Shown piece by piece: positions 14,677 through 22,885 of a stretch of DNA of 30,857 nucleotides (position 1 is its first letter; every line of letters begins with the position of its first letter). Below the pieces are notes generated by a model. The model had not been told where the DNA came from, ran no database searches, and saw nothing but the letters and a program-made list of their open reading frames with translations. The DNA comes from RSA11 sp965652565 (GTDB taxonomy: Bacteria > Actinomycetota > Thermoleophilia > Solirubrobacterales > 70-9): positions 1 to 30,857 of the forward strand of contig CBFGWL010000030.1 of NCBI GenBank assembly GCA_965652565.1. The letters run 5' to 3'. Made by a program: the position numbers and the translations under genes.

Positions 14677-16153
14677 TCGAGGGTTGTCGATCGGTACGGA
14701 CCCCCGGCCCGCGCCCAGCGCGCGGGTCGGGGTGTTCGGGATCGGGCTGGAGGCCTACTGGCCGCAGTTCGACGGCCTGCGCGAGCGCTGCGAGGGCTAT
14801 CAGCGCCGCGTCGAGGAGCGCATCGAGGCGCTCGGCGCCGAGGTCGTCTCCGCCGGGCTCGTCGACACCGCGCAGGGCGCCCGCGAGGCAGGCGAGCGCT
14901 TCAAGCGCGAGGACGTCGACCTGGTCTTCTGTCACGCGGTCACCTACGCGACGTCGAGCCAGGTCCTGCCCGCGGTCCAAGCGGCCGGCGTGCCGTGCCT
15001 GCTCCTGGCGCTGCAGCCGACGAAGTCGCTGGATTACGAGAACACCGACACCGCCGAGTGGCTCGCCAACTGCTCGGCCTGCTGCGTGCCGGAGCTCGCC
15101 GGCGCGTTCACGCGCTCGCGCGTGCCCTACGACACGGTCACCGGCACGATCGACGACGACGAGCGCGCCTGGTCGCAGATCGGGGCCTGGGTGCGGGCCG
15201 CCGGCGTGGCCCGCGAGCTGCGGCGCTCGCGCCTCGGGTTCCTCGGCCACACCTATCCGGGGATGCTCGACCTCTACACGGACTTCACGATGGTTCACGC
15301 GCAGCTCGGCGCGCACGTCGAGGTGCTCGAGATCGACGACCTGGGCGTCCGCGTCGACGCGGCGACCGACGAGGAGGTCACCCGCAAGCGTGAGGAGATC
15401 GAGGCGATGTTCGACTTCGCCGACCCCTCGGCCGACCCGATCGCCGGGCCGATCGAGCCGGAGGCGATGGACTTCTCCGCGCGGGTCGCGGTCGGGCTCG
15501 ACCGCCTCTGCGAGGACTTCGAGCTCGACGGGCTCACCTACTACTACCGGGGGCTGAACGGCAACGAGGCCGAGCGCCTCGGCGCGGGAGTGATCGTCGG
15601 CAACTCGCTGCTGACCGCGCGCGGGATCCCGACCTCGGGCGAGGGCGATCTCAAGACGAACGTCGCCCAGCTCATCCTCGACCGGCTCGGGGCGGGCGGC
15701 TCGTACACCGAGTACTACGCGCTCGACTTCGACGAGGACTTCATCCTGATGGGCCACGACGGCCCGGGGCACATCGCGATCGCCGAGGGCCGCCCCACCC
15801 TGCGCGCGCTCAAGCTCTACCACGGCAAGCGCGGCTTCGGGCTCTCCGTGGAGTTCAAGGTGCGCTACGGCCCCGTGACGATCCTCGGCTGCACGCAGAC
15901 CGAGGACGGACGGCTCAAGCTGATCGCGGCCGAGGGCGAGTCGATCCCCGGCCCGACGTTCAAGATCGGCAACACGAACTCGCGGTTGCGCTTCGGGCTG
16001 GAGCCGGCGCCGTTCTTCGACGCTTGGTGCGCGGAGGGCCCAACGCACCACGTCGCGCTCGGCGTGGGCCACCGCATCGAAGAGATCCGCCGCATCGCCC
16101 GGCTCATGGACATCGAGCTGGCGGTCGTCGGCGGCTCGGAAGGAGGTCGCTGA
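14660..16153 (+). CDS. L-arabinose/L-fucose isomerase-family protein in the rhamnose operon
   Basis: This 497-residue protein resembles the L-arabinose isomerase/L-fucose isomerase fold. The N-terminal domain starts with VGVFGIGLEAYWPQFDGL. The C-terminal region has SGEGDLKTNVAQ (Glu328), FILMGHDGPGH (His366, His371) and GPTHHVALG (His463, His464), which by position could be the Glu/His metal ligands of AraA-type enzymes; a second glutamate is not clear. A true rhamnose isomerase (RhaI type) lies downstream, so this may be a second aldose-ketose isomerase of different specificity or a rhamnose-linked enzyme not yet assigned. ATG 14660 overlaps rhaS by 17 bp, and its TGA shares one base with the ATG of rhaM. 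The family is well supported, the function is not. Confidence 0.75.
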   Translation: MTSTSDRGLSIGTDPRPAPSARVGVFGIGLEAYWPQFDGLRERCEGYQRRVEERIEALGAEVVSAGLVDTAQGAREAGERFKREDVDLVFCHAVTYATSSQVLPAVQAAGVPCLLLALQPTKSLDYENTDTAEWLANCSACCVPELAGAFTRSRVPYDTVTGTIDDDERAWSQIGAWVRAAGVARELRRSRLGFLGHTYPGMLDLYTDFTMVHAQLGAHVEVLEIDDLGVRVDAATDEEVTRKREEIEAMFDFADPSADPIAGPIEPEAMDFSARVAVGLDRLCEDFELDGLTYYYRGLNGNEAERLGAGVIVGNSLLTARGIPTSGEGDLKTNVAQLILDRLGAGGSYTEYYALDFDEDFILMGHDGPGHIAIAEGRPTLRALKLYHGKRGFGLSVEFKVRYGPVTILGCTQTEDGRLKLIAAEGESIPGPTFKIGNTNSRLRFGLEPAPFFDAWCAEGPTHHVALGVGHRIEEIRRIARLMDIELAVVGGSEGGR

Positions 16154-16482
16154 TGGAACGTGTCTGCTTCCTGCTCAAGGTCAAGCAGGACCGGCTCGAC
16201 GAGTACCGCGAGCGCCATCGGGCCGTGTGGCCCGAGATGCTCGAGGCTCTGCGCGAGTCCGGCTGGGGCAACTACTCGCTGTTTCTGCGCGACGACGGCC
16301 TGCTCGTCGGCTATCTGGAGACCGACGACTTCGAGGCCGCGCAACAGCGGATGGCCGAGACGGACGTGAACGCCCGCTGGCAGGCGGACATGGCCCCCTT
16401 CTTCGAGCCCCTGCCCGGCTCGGACGCCGGCGAGGGCAGCCCGCCGCTGCAACGCCTGGAGGAGGTCTTCCATCTCGACTGA
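16153..16482 (+). CDS. rhaM: L-rhamnose mutarotase RhaM
   Basis: RhaM interconverts the alpha and beta anomers of L-rhamnose so that the isomerase gets its preferred form. This 109-residue protein shows the family pattern: a first strand RVCFLLKVKQDRLDEYRERH, then AVWPEMLEALRESGWGNYSLFL, and a late NARWQADMAPFFEP block. AGGAGG at 16141-16146 lies 6 nt before the ATG. The C-terminal LEEVFHLD is also where the ribosome binding site of the next gene (rhaB) is encoded, and the two genes overlap by 11 bp if rhaB begins at ATC 16472. Confidence 0.94.
   Translation: MERVCFLLKVKQDRLDEYRERHRAVWPEMLEALRESGWGNYSLFLRDDGLLVGYLETDDFEAAQQRMAETDVNARWQADMAPFFEPLPGSDAGEGSPPLQRLEEVFHLD
16460..16474 (+). promoter_or_regulatory. 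Shine-Dalgarno and probable AUC start codon of rhaB
   Basis: AGGAGG (16460-16465, extended to GGAGGAGG from 16458) is followed by TCTTCC and then ATC (16472-16474). The 6-nt spacing is ideal. The frame has no ATG, GTG, TTG or CTG between an upstream stop (16367-16369) and GTG 16532, and the latter lies after the conserved DIGAESGR motif and has no Shine-Dalgarno. Confidence 0.65.
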
Positions 16483-18001
16483 GCGCGCCCCCAGCTACGT
16501 CGCCTGCGACATCGGCGCCGAGTCGGGCCGCGTGCTCGCCGGCACGCTCGCCGACGGCCGGGCCGAGCTCACCGAGCTGCACCGGTTCGAGAACGTGCCG
16601 GTGCGCCTGCCCGACGGGCTGCACTGGAACGCGCTCACGATCCTGCGCGAGATCCTGACCGGCGTCGAGGCTGCCGCCACACAGGGGCGGCCGGTCGCGC
16701 TCGGGATCGACACGTGGGGCGTGGACTACGGCCTCCTCGACGGCGCGGGGCGCCTGCTCGGCGTGCCTTTCCACTACCGCGACCGGCGCACCGAGGGCAT
16801 GATCGAGCTCGCCGAGAGCCGGATCCCCCGGGCCGAGCTCTACGCCGTGACCGGCATCCAGACGATGCCGATCAACACCGTGTTCCAGCTCCTCGCCGAG
16901 CGCGACTCGGCGGCGCTCGCGGCGGCCGAGCGCATCGCGCTCATGCCGGACCTGTTGGCGCTCTGGCTCACGGGCCGAGCCACCAACGAGATCACGGTCG
17001 CCAGCACCACCGGACTGCTCGACGCGCGCAGCGGCGATTGGGCCCACGAGGCGATCGAGCGCCTCGGGCTGCCGGGCCGCATCTTCGGCGAGTTGATCGA
17101 GCCCGGCACCGAGATCGGCGCGCTGCTCCCCGAGCACCGGCGCACCGCCGGGTTGGAGGATGAGCTGCCCGTGCTCGCCGTCGCGGGCCACGACACGGCA
17201 TCGGCCTTCGCCGCGGCGCCGATCGCCGGCGAGGGGCAGGCGGCGATCCTCTCCAGCGGCACCTGGTCGCTGCTCGGGCTCGAGCTGGACGAGCCGGTGC
17301 TGGGCGGCGCCGCGCTCGAGTTCAACCTCACGAACGAGCGCGGAATCGACGGGACCACGCGCTTGCTGCGCAACGTGATGGGGTTGTGGCTGCTGCAGGA
17401 GTGCCGGCGCGCCTGGGCGGCGGGCCCCGAGGCCGCCCCGACGTACGCGGAGCTCGCGGAGCTCGCCGCCGCGGCCGACCCGGAGGTCGCGCTGTTCGAC
17501 CCCGACCTCGACGAGCTGCTCGCCCCCGCGGACATGCCCACGGCGATCCGTTCCGCCTGCGAGCGCACCGGCCAGTCCGCGCCCGAGGGGCACGGGGAGC
17601 TCGTGCGCAGCATCCTCACCTCGCTCGCCTGCAAGTACCGCCTGGTGCTCGAGCGCCTGGAGGCGGTGACGGGCAAGCGGGTCGAGGTGATCCACGTGGT
17701 CGGCGGCGGCGCGCGCAACGAGCTGCTCTGCCGGCTGACCGCCGAGCTCTGCGACCGCCCCGTGCTCGCCGGTCCCGCCGAGGCCACCGCGCTGGGCAAC
17801 GTACTCGTGCAGGCGCGCGGTCGCGGTGAGCTCGCCTCGCTCGCCGAGCTGCGCGAGGTGGCGTCGGCCTCGGCGCGCCCGCGGCGCTTCGAGCCCGGCT
17901 CGGAGGCCGAGCGCCGGCACGCGGCCGAGATCTACGCGCGGTTCCTGCAGATCACTGGACTGACGAGCCCGGCGACGCAAACGACGACTTCTAACGCCTG
18001 A
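16472..18001 (+). CDS. rhaB: Rhamnulokinase RhaB
   Basis: FGGY-family kinase that phosphorylates L-rhamnulose to L-rhamnulose 1-phosphate. The N-terminal phosphate-binding motif VACDIGAESGRV (residues 10-21) aligns with VAVDLGASSGRV of E. coli RhaB. GIDTWGVDYGLLD follows near residue 80, then AGHDTASAF with the expected catalytic Asp, SSGTWSLLGLE, and VVGGGARNELL in the ATP-binding lobe. The length, 509 residues, is normal for RhaB. The start is remarkable: the first canonical start codon (GTG 16532) would remove the phosphate motif, whereas ATC 16472 sits 6 nt after GGAGGAGG and restores the whole domain. The alternatives are a base error at 16474 or an unseen start. Confidence 0.93.
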   Translation: MSTERAPSYVACDIGAESGRVLAGTLADGRAELTELHRFENVPVRLPDGLHWNALTILREILTGVEAAATQGRPVALGIDTWGVDYGLLDGAGRLLGVPFHYRDRRTEGMIELAESRIPRAELYAVTGIQTMPINTVFQLLAERDSAALAAAERIALMPDLLALWLTGRATNEITVASTTGLLDARSGDWAHEAIERLGLPGRIFGELIEPGTEIGALLPEHRRTAGLEDELPVLAVAGHDTASAFAAAPIAGEGQAAILSSGTWSLLGLELDEPVLGGAALEFNLTNERGIDGTTRLLRNVMGLWLLQECRRAWAAGPEAAPTYAELAELAAAADPEVALFDPDLDELLAPADMPTAIRSACERTGQSAPEGHGELVRSILTSLACKYRLVLERLEAVTGKRVEVIHVVGGGARNELLCRLTAELCDRPVLAGPAEATALGNVLVQARGRGELASLAELREVASASARPRRFEPGSEAERRHAAEIYARFLQITGLTSPATQTTTSNA

Positions 18002-18022
18002 CGAGGGAAGGAGCGAAAGCCC

Positions 18023-19231
18023 ATGAACCACGACAGCGCCTACCAGATCCTCGCGTCGGCGCTCGCCGAACGCGGCGCCGATCCCGAGGCGATCGCCGAC
18101 CGGCTCGCCGCCCTGGAGATCGAGACCCCGTCCTGGGGCTACGGCGACTCCGGCACGCGTTTCGCGGTCTTCACGCAGCCCGGCCGACCGCGCGACCTGA
18201 GCGAGCGCCTCGAGGACGCCGCCGAGGTCCACCGCCTCACCGGCACCGCCCCGGCGGTCGCGCTGCACATCCCTTGGGACGCGGTCGACGACTACGCGGA
18301 GCTCAAGGAACGGATCACCGCGCACGGCCTGCGCGCGGGCGCGATCAACCCCAACCTCTTTCAGGAGCCCGCCTACAAGCTCGGCAGCCTGACCAACCCC
18401 GACGCCGCGATCCGCGAGCAGGCGATCGCGCACGTGCTGGAGTGCGGCGAGATCGCCACAGCGCTCGACTCCGACGCGATCTCCCTGTGGCTCGCCGACG
18501 GCACGAACTACCCCGGCCAGGACGACCTGCGCGGCCGCCGCGAGCGCTTGATCGACGCTCTGCGCCGGATCTACGCGGAGCTGCCCGCCAACCAGGAGCT
18601 CCTCGTCGAGTACAAGCTCTATGAGCCCGCGTTCTACGCCACCGACCTCGCCGACTGGGGCTCCTCGCTGCTCGCCTGCCAGAAGCTCGGCGAGCGTGCC
18701 AAGGTGCTCGTCGACCTGGGCCACCACGCCCAGGGCACCAACATCGAGCAGATCGTGGCCTTCCTCGCGGCGGAGGACCGCCTCGGCGGCTTTCACTTCA
18801 ACAACCGTAAGTACGGGGACGACGATCTGATCGTCGGCTCGGTGAACCCGTTCGAGCTGTTCCTGATCTTCGCCGAGCTCGCCGCGCTGCCCCGCCTGCC
18901 CCGGCTCACGATCGATCAGGCGCACAACGTGGAGCCCAAGGTCGAGGCGATGGTGCTGAGCGTCGTCAACCTCCAGGAGGCCTACGCGAAGGCGCTCTTG
19001 ATCGACCGCGAGGCGCTCGCCGCGGCCCAGGCCGAGGGCGACGTGCTGCGCGGGCACGAGATCCTGCTCGACGCGTACAACACCGACGTGCGCCCCTTGT
19101 GCGCGCGGGTGCGCGAGCAGCTCGGCGCCGAGCCGGACCCGATCGCCGCGCACCGCTCCTCCGGTTACGTGGAGGCGAAGATCCGCGAGCGAGGAGAGGG
19201 CGCGGGCGTTGCCGGGGGGTGGGGCCGATGA
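18023..19231 (+). CDS. rhaI: L-rhamnose isomerase RhaI (Pseudomonas stutzeri type)
   Basis: This 402-residue TIM-barrel isomerase converts L-rhamnose to L-rhamnulose. Glu196 (VEYKLYEP), Asp231 and His234 (DLGHH), His258 (GFHFNNRKYG), and Asp266 and Asp268 have the same spacing as the metal and catalytic residues described for the P. stutzeri enzyme (Glu219, Asp254, His257, His281, Asp289, Asp291). Asp298 in TIDQAHN is probably the last metal ligand. AAGGAG precedes the ATG by 9 nt after a 21-bp gap from rhaB. The stop overlaps rhaEW by 4 bp. This is the principal isomerase of the pathway. Confidence 0.95.
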   Translation: MNHDSAYQILASALAERGADPEAIADRLAALEIETPSWGYGDSGTRFAVFTQPGRPRDLSERLEDAAEVHRLTGTAPAVALHIPWDAVDDYAELKERITAHGLRAGAINPNLFQEPAYKLGSLTNPDAAIREQAIAHVLECGEIATALDSDAISLWLADGTNYPGQDDLRGRRERLIDALRRIYAELPANQELLVEYKLYEPAFYATDLADWGSSLLACQKLGERAKVLVDLGHHAQGTNIEQIVAFLAAEDRLGGFHFNNRKYGDDDLIVGSVNPFELFLIFAELAALPRLPRLTIDQAHNVEPKVEAMVLSVVNLQEAYAKALLIDREALAAAQAEGDVLRGHEILLDAYNTDVRPLCARVREQLGAEPDPIAAHRSSGYVEAKIRERGEGAGVAGGWGR

Positions 19232-21315
19232 GCACCACCCCGTCCCCGATGATCCCCCTCGCCGAGAACCTCTGGCCGCCGCCCGAGGACGTGCCTACCG
19301 ACGGGCTCGGCCAGCTCGTGCTGCGCTCGAACCTGCTCGGGGCCAACCGCGCGGTCGCCAACTACGGCGGCGGGAACACGTCCGTGAAGACGACCGAGCG
19401 CGACCACACGGGCCGCGAGGTCCGGCTCATGTGGGTGAAGGGCTCGGGCTCCGATCTGGCCACGATGGGCCGCGAGGGTTTCACCGGCCTGCGCCTGGAC
19501 GAGATCGAGCCGTTGATCGAGCGCCCGTCGATGTCGGACGAGGAGATGGTCGCCTACCTCGCCCGCTGCCAGCTCGAGCCGAGCATGCCGCGACCTTCGA
19601 TCGAGACGCTGCTGCACGCCTTCATCCCGGCGCCGCACGTCGACCACACGCACCCCGACGCGATCAACGCGATCGTCTGCTCGGCCGACGGCGAGCGCCT
19701 CGCGCGCGAGTGCTTCGGTGATGAGGCGGTGTGGATCGACTACATCCGCCCCGGGTTCACGCTCGCCAAGCAGGTGGGCGAGGCGGTCCGCGCGAACCCC
19801 GACCTGCGCGTCGTCCTGCTCGCCAAGCACGGGCTGGTCACCTGGGGCGAGTCCGCCGCTGAGAGCTACGCGGAGACGATGCGCGTCATCAACCAGGCCG
19901 CCGAGTTCGTGAACGAGCGGACCGCAGGCGCGGCGCGCTTCGACGGCCCCCAGGGCACGACTCCGCTCACCGAGGAGCGCCGGAGCGAGCTCTTGCGCGA
20001 GATCCTGCCCGCGCTGCGCGGCGCGGTCTCCAGCGAGCGCTCGAAGGTGCTCTGCGTGGACACCTCGCCGCCCGTGCTCGAGCTGGTCGGCTCGGCTGCC
20101 GCGCCCGAGGTCACACAGGTCGGCGCGGCCTGCCCCGACCACCTGGTCCACACGAAGCGCCGGCCGCTTTGGATCGAGTTCGACCCCGAGCGCGAGGGTG
20201 CCGAGGAGCTCGTCGAGAGGATCGCGGAGAAGGCGGCGGAGTTCCGCGCGGACGACGAGGACTATTACCGCCGCTACGCCGAGGAAGACACCCCGCGGGC
20301 CGACCCGGACGCGCGCGTCGTGCTGATCCAGCACGTCGGCCTGGTCGGCGTCGGCACCAACGCGAAGCGCGCCGCGCTCTCGCGCGACCTCTACCACCGC
20401 GCGATCGAGGTCATGGCCGGGGCGCACGCGCTCGGTGGGTTCGTCTCGCTCGACGACAAGGAGAGCTTCGACGTCGAGTACTGGCCGCTCGAGCTCTACA
20501 AGCTGACGCTCGCCCCTCCCCCGGGCGAGCTCGAGGGCAAGGTCGCGCTGATCACGGGCGCCGCCGGCGGCATCGGCCGCGCCGTGGTTGAGGCCCTGGC
20601 CGAGGCGGGCGCCTGCGTCGTCGCCTTCGACCTCGACGGCGACGGCGCCACCGAGGCGGTCGAGGCGCTCGGCGAGCGCGGCTTGGCGATCGCGGGCGAC
20701 GTGACGCGGGAGGAGTCGGTGGTCGGCGCGTTCGGCGCGGCGAGCGAGCGCTTCGGCGGCGTCGACATCGTCGTCTCGAACGCCGGGCTCGCGTCGAGCG
20801 CGCCGCTGGCCGAGACGAGCGTCGACGAGTGGCGTCGCAACCACGACGTTCTCGGCCTCGGCTACTTCCTGATCGCCCGGGAGGCCTTCAAGGTCATGGC
20901 GCGCCAGGGCGGCGGCGGCTCGATCGTGTTCGTCGCCTCCAAGAACGCGCTCGCGGCGGGCCGCAACGCGGCCGCCTACTCGGCCGCGAAGGCGGCGGAG
21001 CTGCATCTCGCGCGCTGCCTCGCCGAGGAGGGCGGCCCGGCCGGGATCCGCGTCAACACCGTGAACCCCGACGCGGTGCTGCAGGGCTCGCGCATCTGGG
21101 ACTCCTCGTGGCGTGAGGAGCGGGCGGCGGCCTACGGGATCGAGCCTGAGCAGCTCGAGGAGCACTACCGCGCGCGCACGACGCTGGGCGTGAACGTGCT
21201 TCCCGAGGACGTGGCGCAGGCCGTCCTGCACTTCGCCTCGGACGCGCGCTCCGGCAAGACCACGGGCAACCTGTTGAACGTGGACGGCGGCGTCGCGATC
21301 GCCTATCCGCGCTGA
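19228..21315 (+). CDS. rhaEW: Bifunctional rhamnulose-1-phosphate aldolase / L-lactaldehyde dehydrogenase (RhaEW)
   Basis: Fusion of 695 residues. The N-terminal class II aldolase domain (about 25-425) has GGGNTS at 47-52 and zinc ligands His140, His142 and His201 (HVDHTH, KHGLVTWG); it splits rhamnulose 1-phosphate into DHAP and L-lactaldehyde. The C-terminal short-chain dehydrogenase domain (about 433-695) has the nucleotide motif TGAAGGIG (443-450), NAG (518-520), Ser571, Tyr584 and Lys588 (YSAAK), and oxidises lactaldehyde, probably to L-lactate. The product would feed lutABC, 12 kb upstream. ATG 19228 overlaps the rhaI stop by 4 bp. It is the last gene of the operon and is followed by a hairpin. 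Confidence 0.95.
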   Translation: MSTTPSPMIPLAENLWPPPEDVPTDGLGQLVLRSNLLGANRAVANYGGGNTSVKTTERDHTGREVRLMWVKGSGSDLATMGREGFTGLRLDEIEPLIERPSMSDEEMVAYLARCQLEPSMPRPSIETLLHAFIPAPHVDHTHPDAINAIVCSADGERLARECFGDEAVWIDYIRPGFTLAKQVGEAVRANPDLRVVLLAKHGLVTWGESAAESYAETMRVINQAAEFVNERTAGAARFDGPQGTTPLTEERRSELLREILPALRGAVSSERSKVLCVDTSPPVLELVGSAAAPEVTQVGAACPDHLVHTKRRPLWIEFDPEREGAEELVERIAEKAAEFRADDEDYYRRYAEEDTPRADPDARVVLIQHVGLVGVGTNAKRAALSRDLYHRAIEVMAGAHALGGFVSLDDKESFDVEYWPLELYKLTLAPPPGELEGKVALITGAAGGIGRAVVEALAEAGACVVAFDLDGDGATEAVEALGERGLAIAGDVTREESVVGAFGAASERFGGVDIVVSNAGLASSAPLAETSVDEWRRNHDVLGLGYFLIAREAFKVMARQGGGGSIVFVASKNALAAGRNAAAYSAAKAAELHLARCLAEEGGPAGIRVNTVNPDAVLQGSRIWDSSWREERAAAYGIEPEQLEEHYRARTTLGVNVLPEDVAQAVLHFASDARSGKTTGNLLNVDGGVAIAYPR

Positions 21316-21331
21316 GCCGGAGCGGGCGCGT

Positions 21332-21360
21332 GCGACGCGGTGCCGGCGCCGCCGCGTCGC
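21332..21360 (+). terminator. Hairpin terminator of the rhamnose operon
   Basis: GCGACGCGG (21332-21340) and CCGCGTCGC (21352-21360) form a perfect 9-bp stem with an 11-nt loop, 17 bp after the rhaEW stop. No T tract follows, but the position and strength fit an intrinsic-type terminator in a high-GC genome. Confidence 0.6.
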
Positions 21361-21392
21361 GCGGATCCTGCACTACCCTTGGCGTCGCTCTC

Positions 21393-21481
21393 GGAGAGGT
21401 GACCGAGTGGCTTAAGGTGCACGACTGGAAATCGTGTGGGCGGCGAAAGCTGCCTCGTGGGTTCGAATCCCACCCTCTCCG
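21393..21481 (+). tRNA. tRNA-Ser(GGA)
   Basis: Acceptor GGAGAGG pairs with CCTCTCC, discriminator G. The anticodon loop CTGGAAA gives anticodon GGA (21427-21429), reading UCC and UCU. A long variable arm (GGGCGGCGAAAGCTGCCTC region) marks a class II serine tRNA. It is 89 nt long; no CCA is encoded. Confidence 0.97.
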
Positions 21482-21505
21482 CTCCAGCGCGATAGGAATA
21501 CCCGG

Positions 21506-22885
21506 GTGAGCGACGCGAACGATCCCGGGCTTCTGACTGCCGCGCAGACGTCGTTGCTCGTCGATCAGTACGAGCTCACGATGTCCGCGAGCTACCTGCG
21601 CCGCGGCCTCGACCAGCCGGCTGTCTTCGAGCTGTTCGCGCGCCGGCTCCCTCCCCACCGCCACTGGGCGCTTGCCGCTGGGCTCGGCCCGACGCTACGG
21701 CTCGTGAGCGAGCTGCGCTTCGGCACCGAGGAGCTCGACTACCTCGCGACGCAGGGCTTCGCGGACGACTTCCTCGAGTACCTGCGCGACTTCCGGTTCA
21801 CCGGCGACATCGACGCCGTCCCGGAGGGCACGGTGATCTTCGCCAACGAGCCGCTGCTGCGCGTGACCGCGACGCGGATCCAGGCCCAGCTGCTCGAGAC
21901 GATCCTGCTCAACCAGATCAACTTCCAGACGATGATCGCGAGCAAGGCCGCCCGGGTGGTCCTGGCGGCGGGCGGCGGCGACGTCGGGGCGGGCGAGCGC
22001 GTGCTCGATTTCTCGCCGCGGCGCGACCATGGGATCGACGCAGCGATGAAGGTCGCGCGTTCCTCGGCGGTCGCCGGCGTGCGGGCCACCTCGAACGTGG
22101 CCGCCGCGATGCGCTTCGGGCTGCGGCCGGTCGGCACGATGGCGCACTCGTACGTGATGTCGTTCCCGTCGGAGCTCGAGGCCTTCAAGGCCTTCCTGGC
22201 GGACCAGCCGCACAACGCGGTGCTGCTCGTGGACACCTACGACACGATCGAGGGCGTGCGCAACGCGATCAGGGCGGCGCGCGAGAGCGGCATCGCGCTG
22301 CAGGGGATCAGGATCGACTCGGGCGATCTGCTCGAGCTCTCACGCGAAGCGCGCCGGCTGCTCGACGAGGCGGGCATGACCGAGACCCGGATCGCGGTCA
22401 GCGGCGATTTGGAGGAGAACCGCATCGCCGAGCTCGTCGCGGCCGGCGCCCCCGTCGATCTGTGGGGCGTCGGTACCGAGCTCGGCACGAGCCGCGACGC
22501 GCCGGTCTTCAACGGGGTCTACAAGCTCGTCGCCGACTGGGATGCCGAGCGCGGCGCCTGGCGTGGCGTCGCCAAGCGCTCGGTGGACAAGGCGACGATC
22601 GCCGAGGCCAAGCAGATCTACCGGTTCCGCGAGGACGGCATGCTGGCGCGCGACGTGGTCGGCTGCGTCGGCGAGAAGCTCTCGGCCGAGGAGCTGGTCG
22701 TGCCGGTCATGCGCGACGGCGAGGTTCTGCACACCGAGTCCCTCGACCAGATCCGGGCGCGGGCCACGGAGCAGCTGCGCGCGCTGCCTGAGCGCCTGCG
22801 CACCGGCGGTGAGGACGTGGAGCCCTACCCGGTCGCCTACAGCGACCGCCTGCTGGGCGCGAACGGCCGCGCCCGCTCGCGCTAG
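21506..22885 (+). CDS. pncB: Nicotinate phosphoribosyltransferase
   Basis: NAD salvage enzyme that joins nicotinate to PRPP. This 459-residue protein starts with TSLLVDQYELTMSASYL, the standard NAPRTase N-terminal signature, and contains FSPRRDHGIDAAMKVARSS, TSNVAAAMRFG, GTMAHSYVMSFPSE and GIRIDSGDLLELS, all characteristic blocks around the active site. It is cytoplasmic. GTG 21506 is the first plausible start outside the tRNA, 24 bp after it. The stop TAG shares CTAG with the stop of convergent tadA, so the two genes overlap by 4 bp at their ends. Confidence 0.93.
   Translation: MSDANDPGLLTAAQTSLLVDQYELTMSASYLRRGLDQPAVFELFARRLPPHRHWALAAGLGPTLRLVSELRFGTEELDYLATQGFADDFLEYLRDFRFTGDIDAVPEGTVIFANEPLLRVTATRIQAQLLETILLNQINFQTMIASKAARVVLAAGGGDVGAGERVLDFSPRRDHGIDAAMKVARSSAVAGVRATSNVAAAMRFGLRPVGTMAHSYVMSFPSELEAFKAFLADQPHNAVLLVDTYDTIEGVRNAIRAARESGIALQGIRIDSGDLLELSREARRLLDEAGMTETRIAVSGDLEENRIAELVAAGAPVDLWGVGTELGTSRDAPVFNGVYKLVADWDAERGAWRGVAKRSVDKATIAEAKQIYRFREDGMLARDVVGCVGEKLSAEELVVPVMRDGEVLHTESLDQIRARATEQLRALPERLRTGGEDVEPYPVAYSDRLLGANGRARSR

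Noticed and set aside
16181..19153. 990-residue open frame on the reverse strand across rhaM, rhaB and rhaI
   Set aside because: It mirrors three well-supported rhamnose genes codon for codon; its composition is biased and lacks domains.
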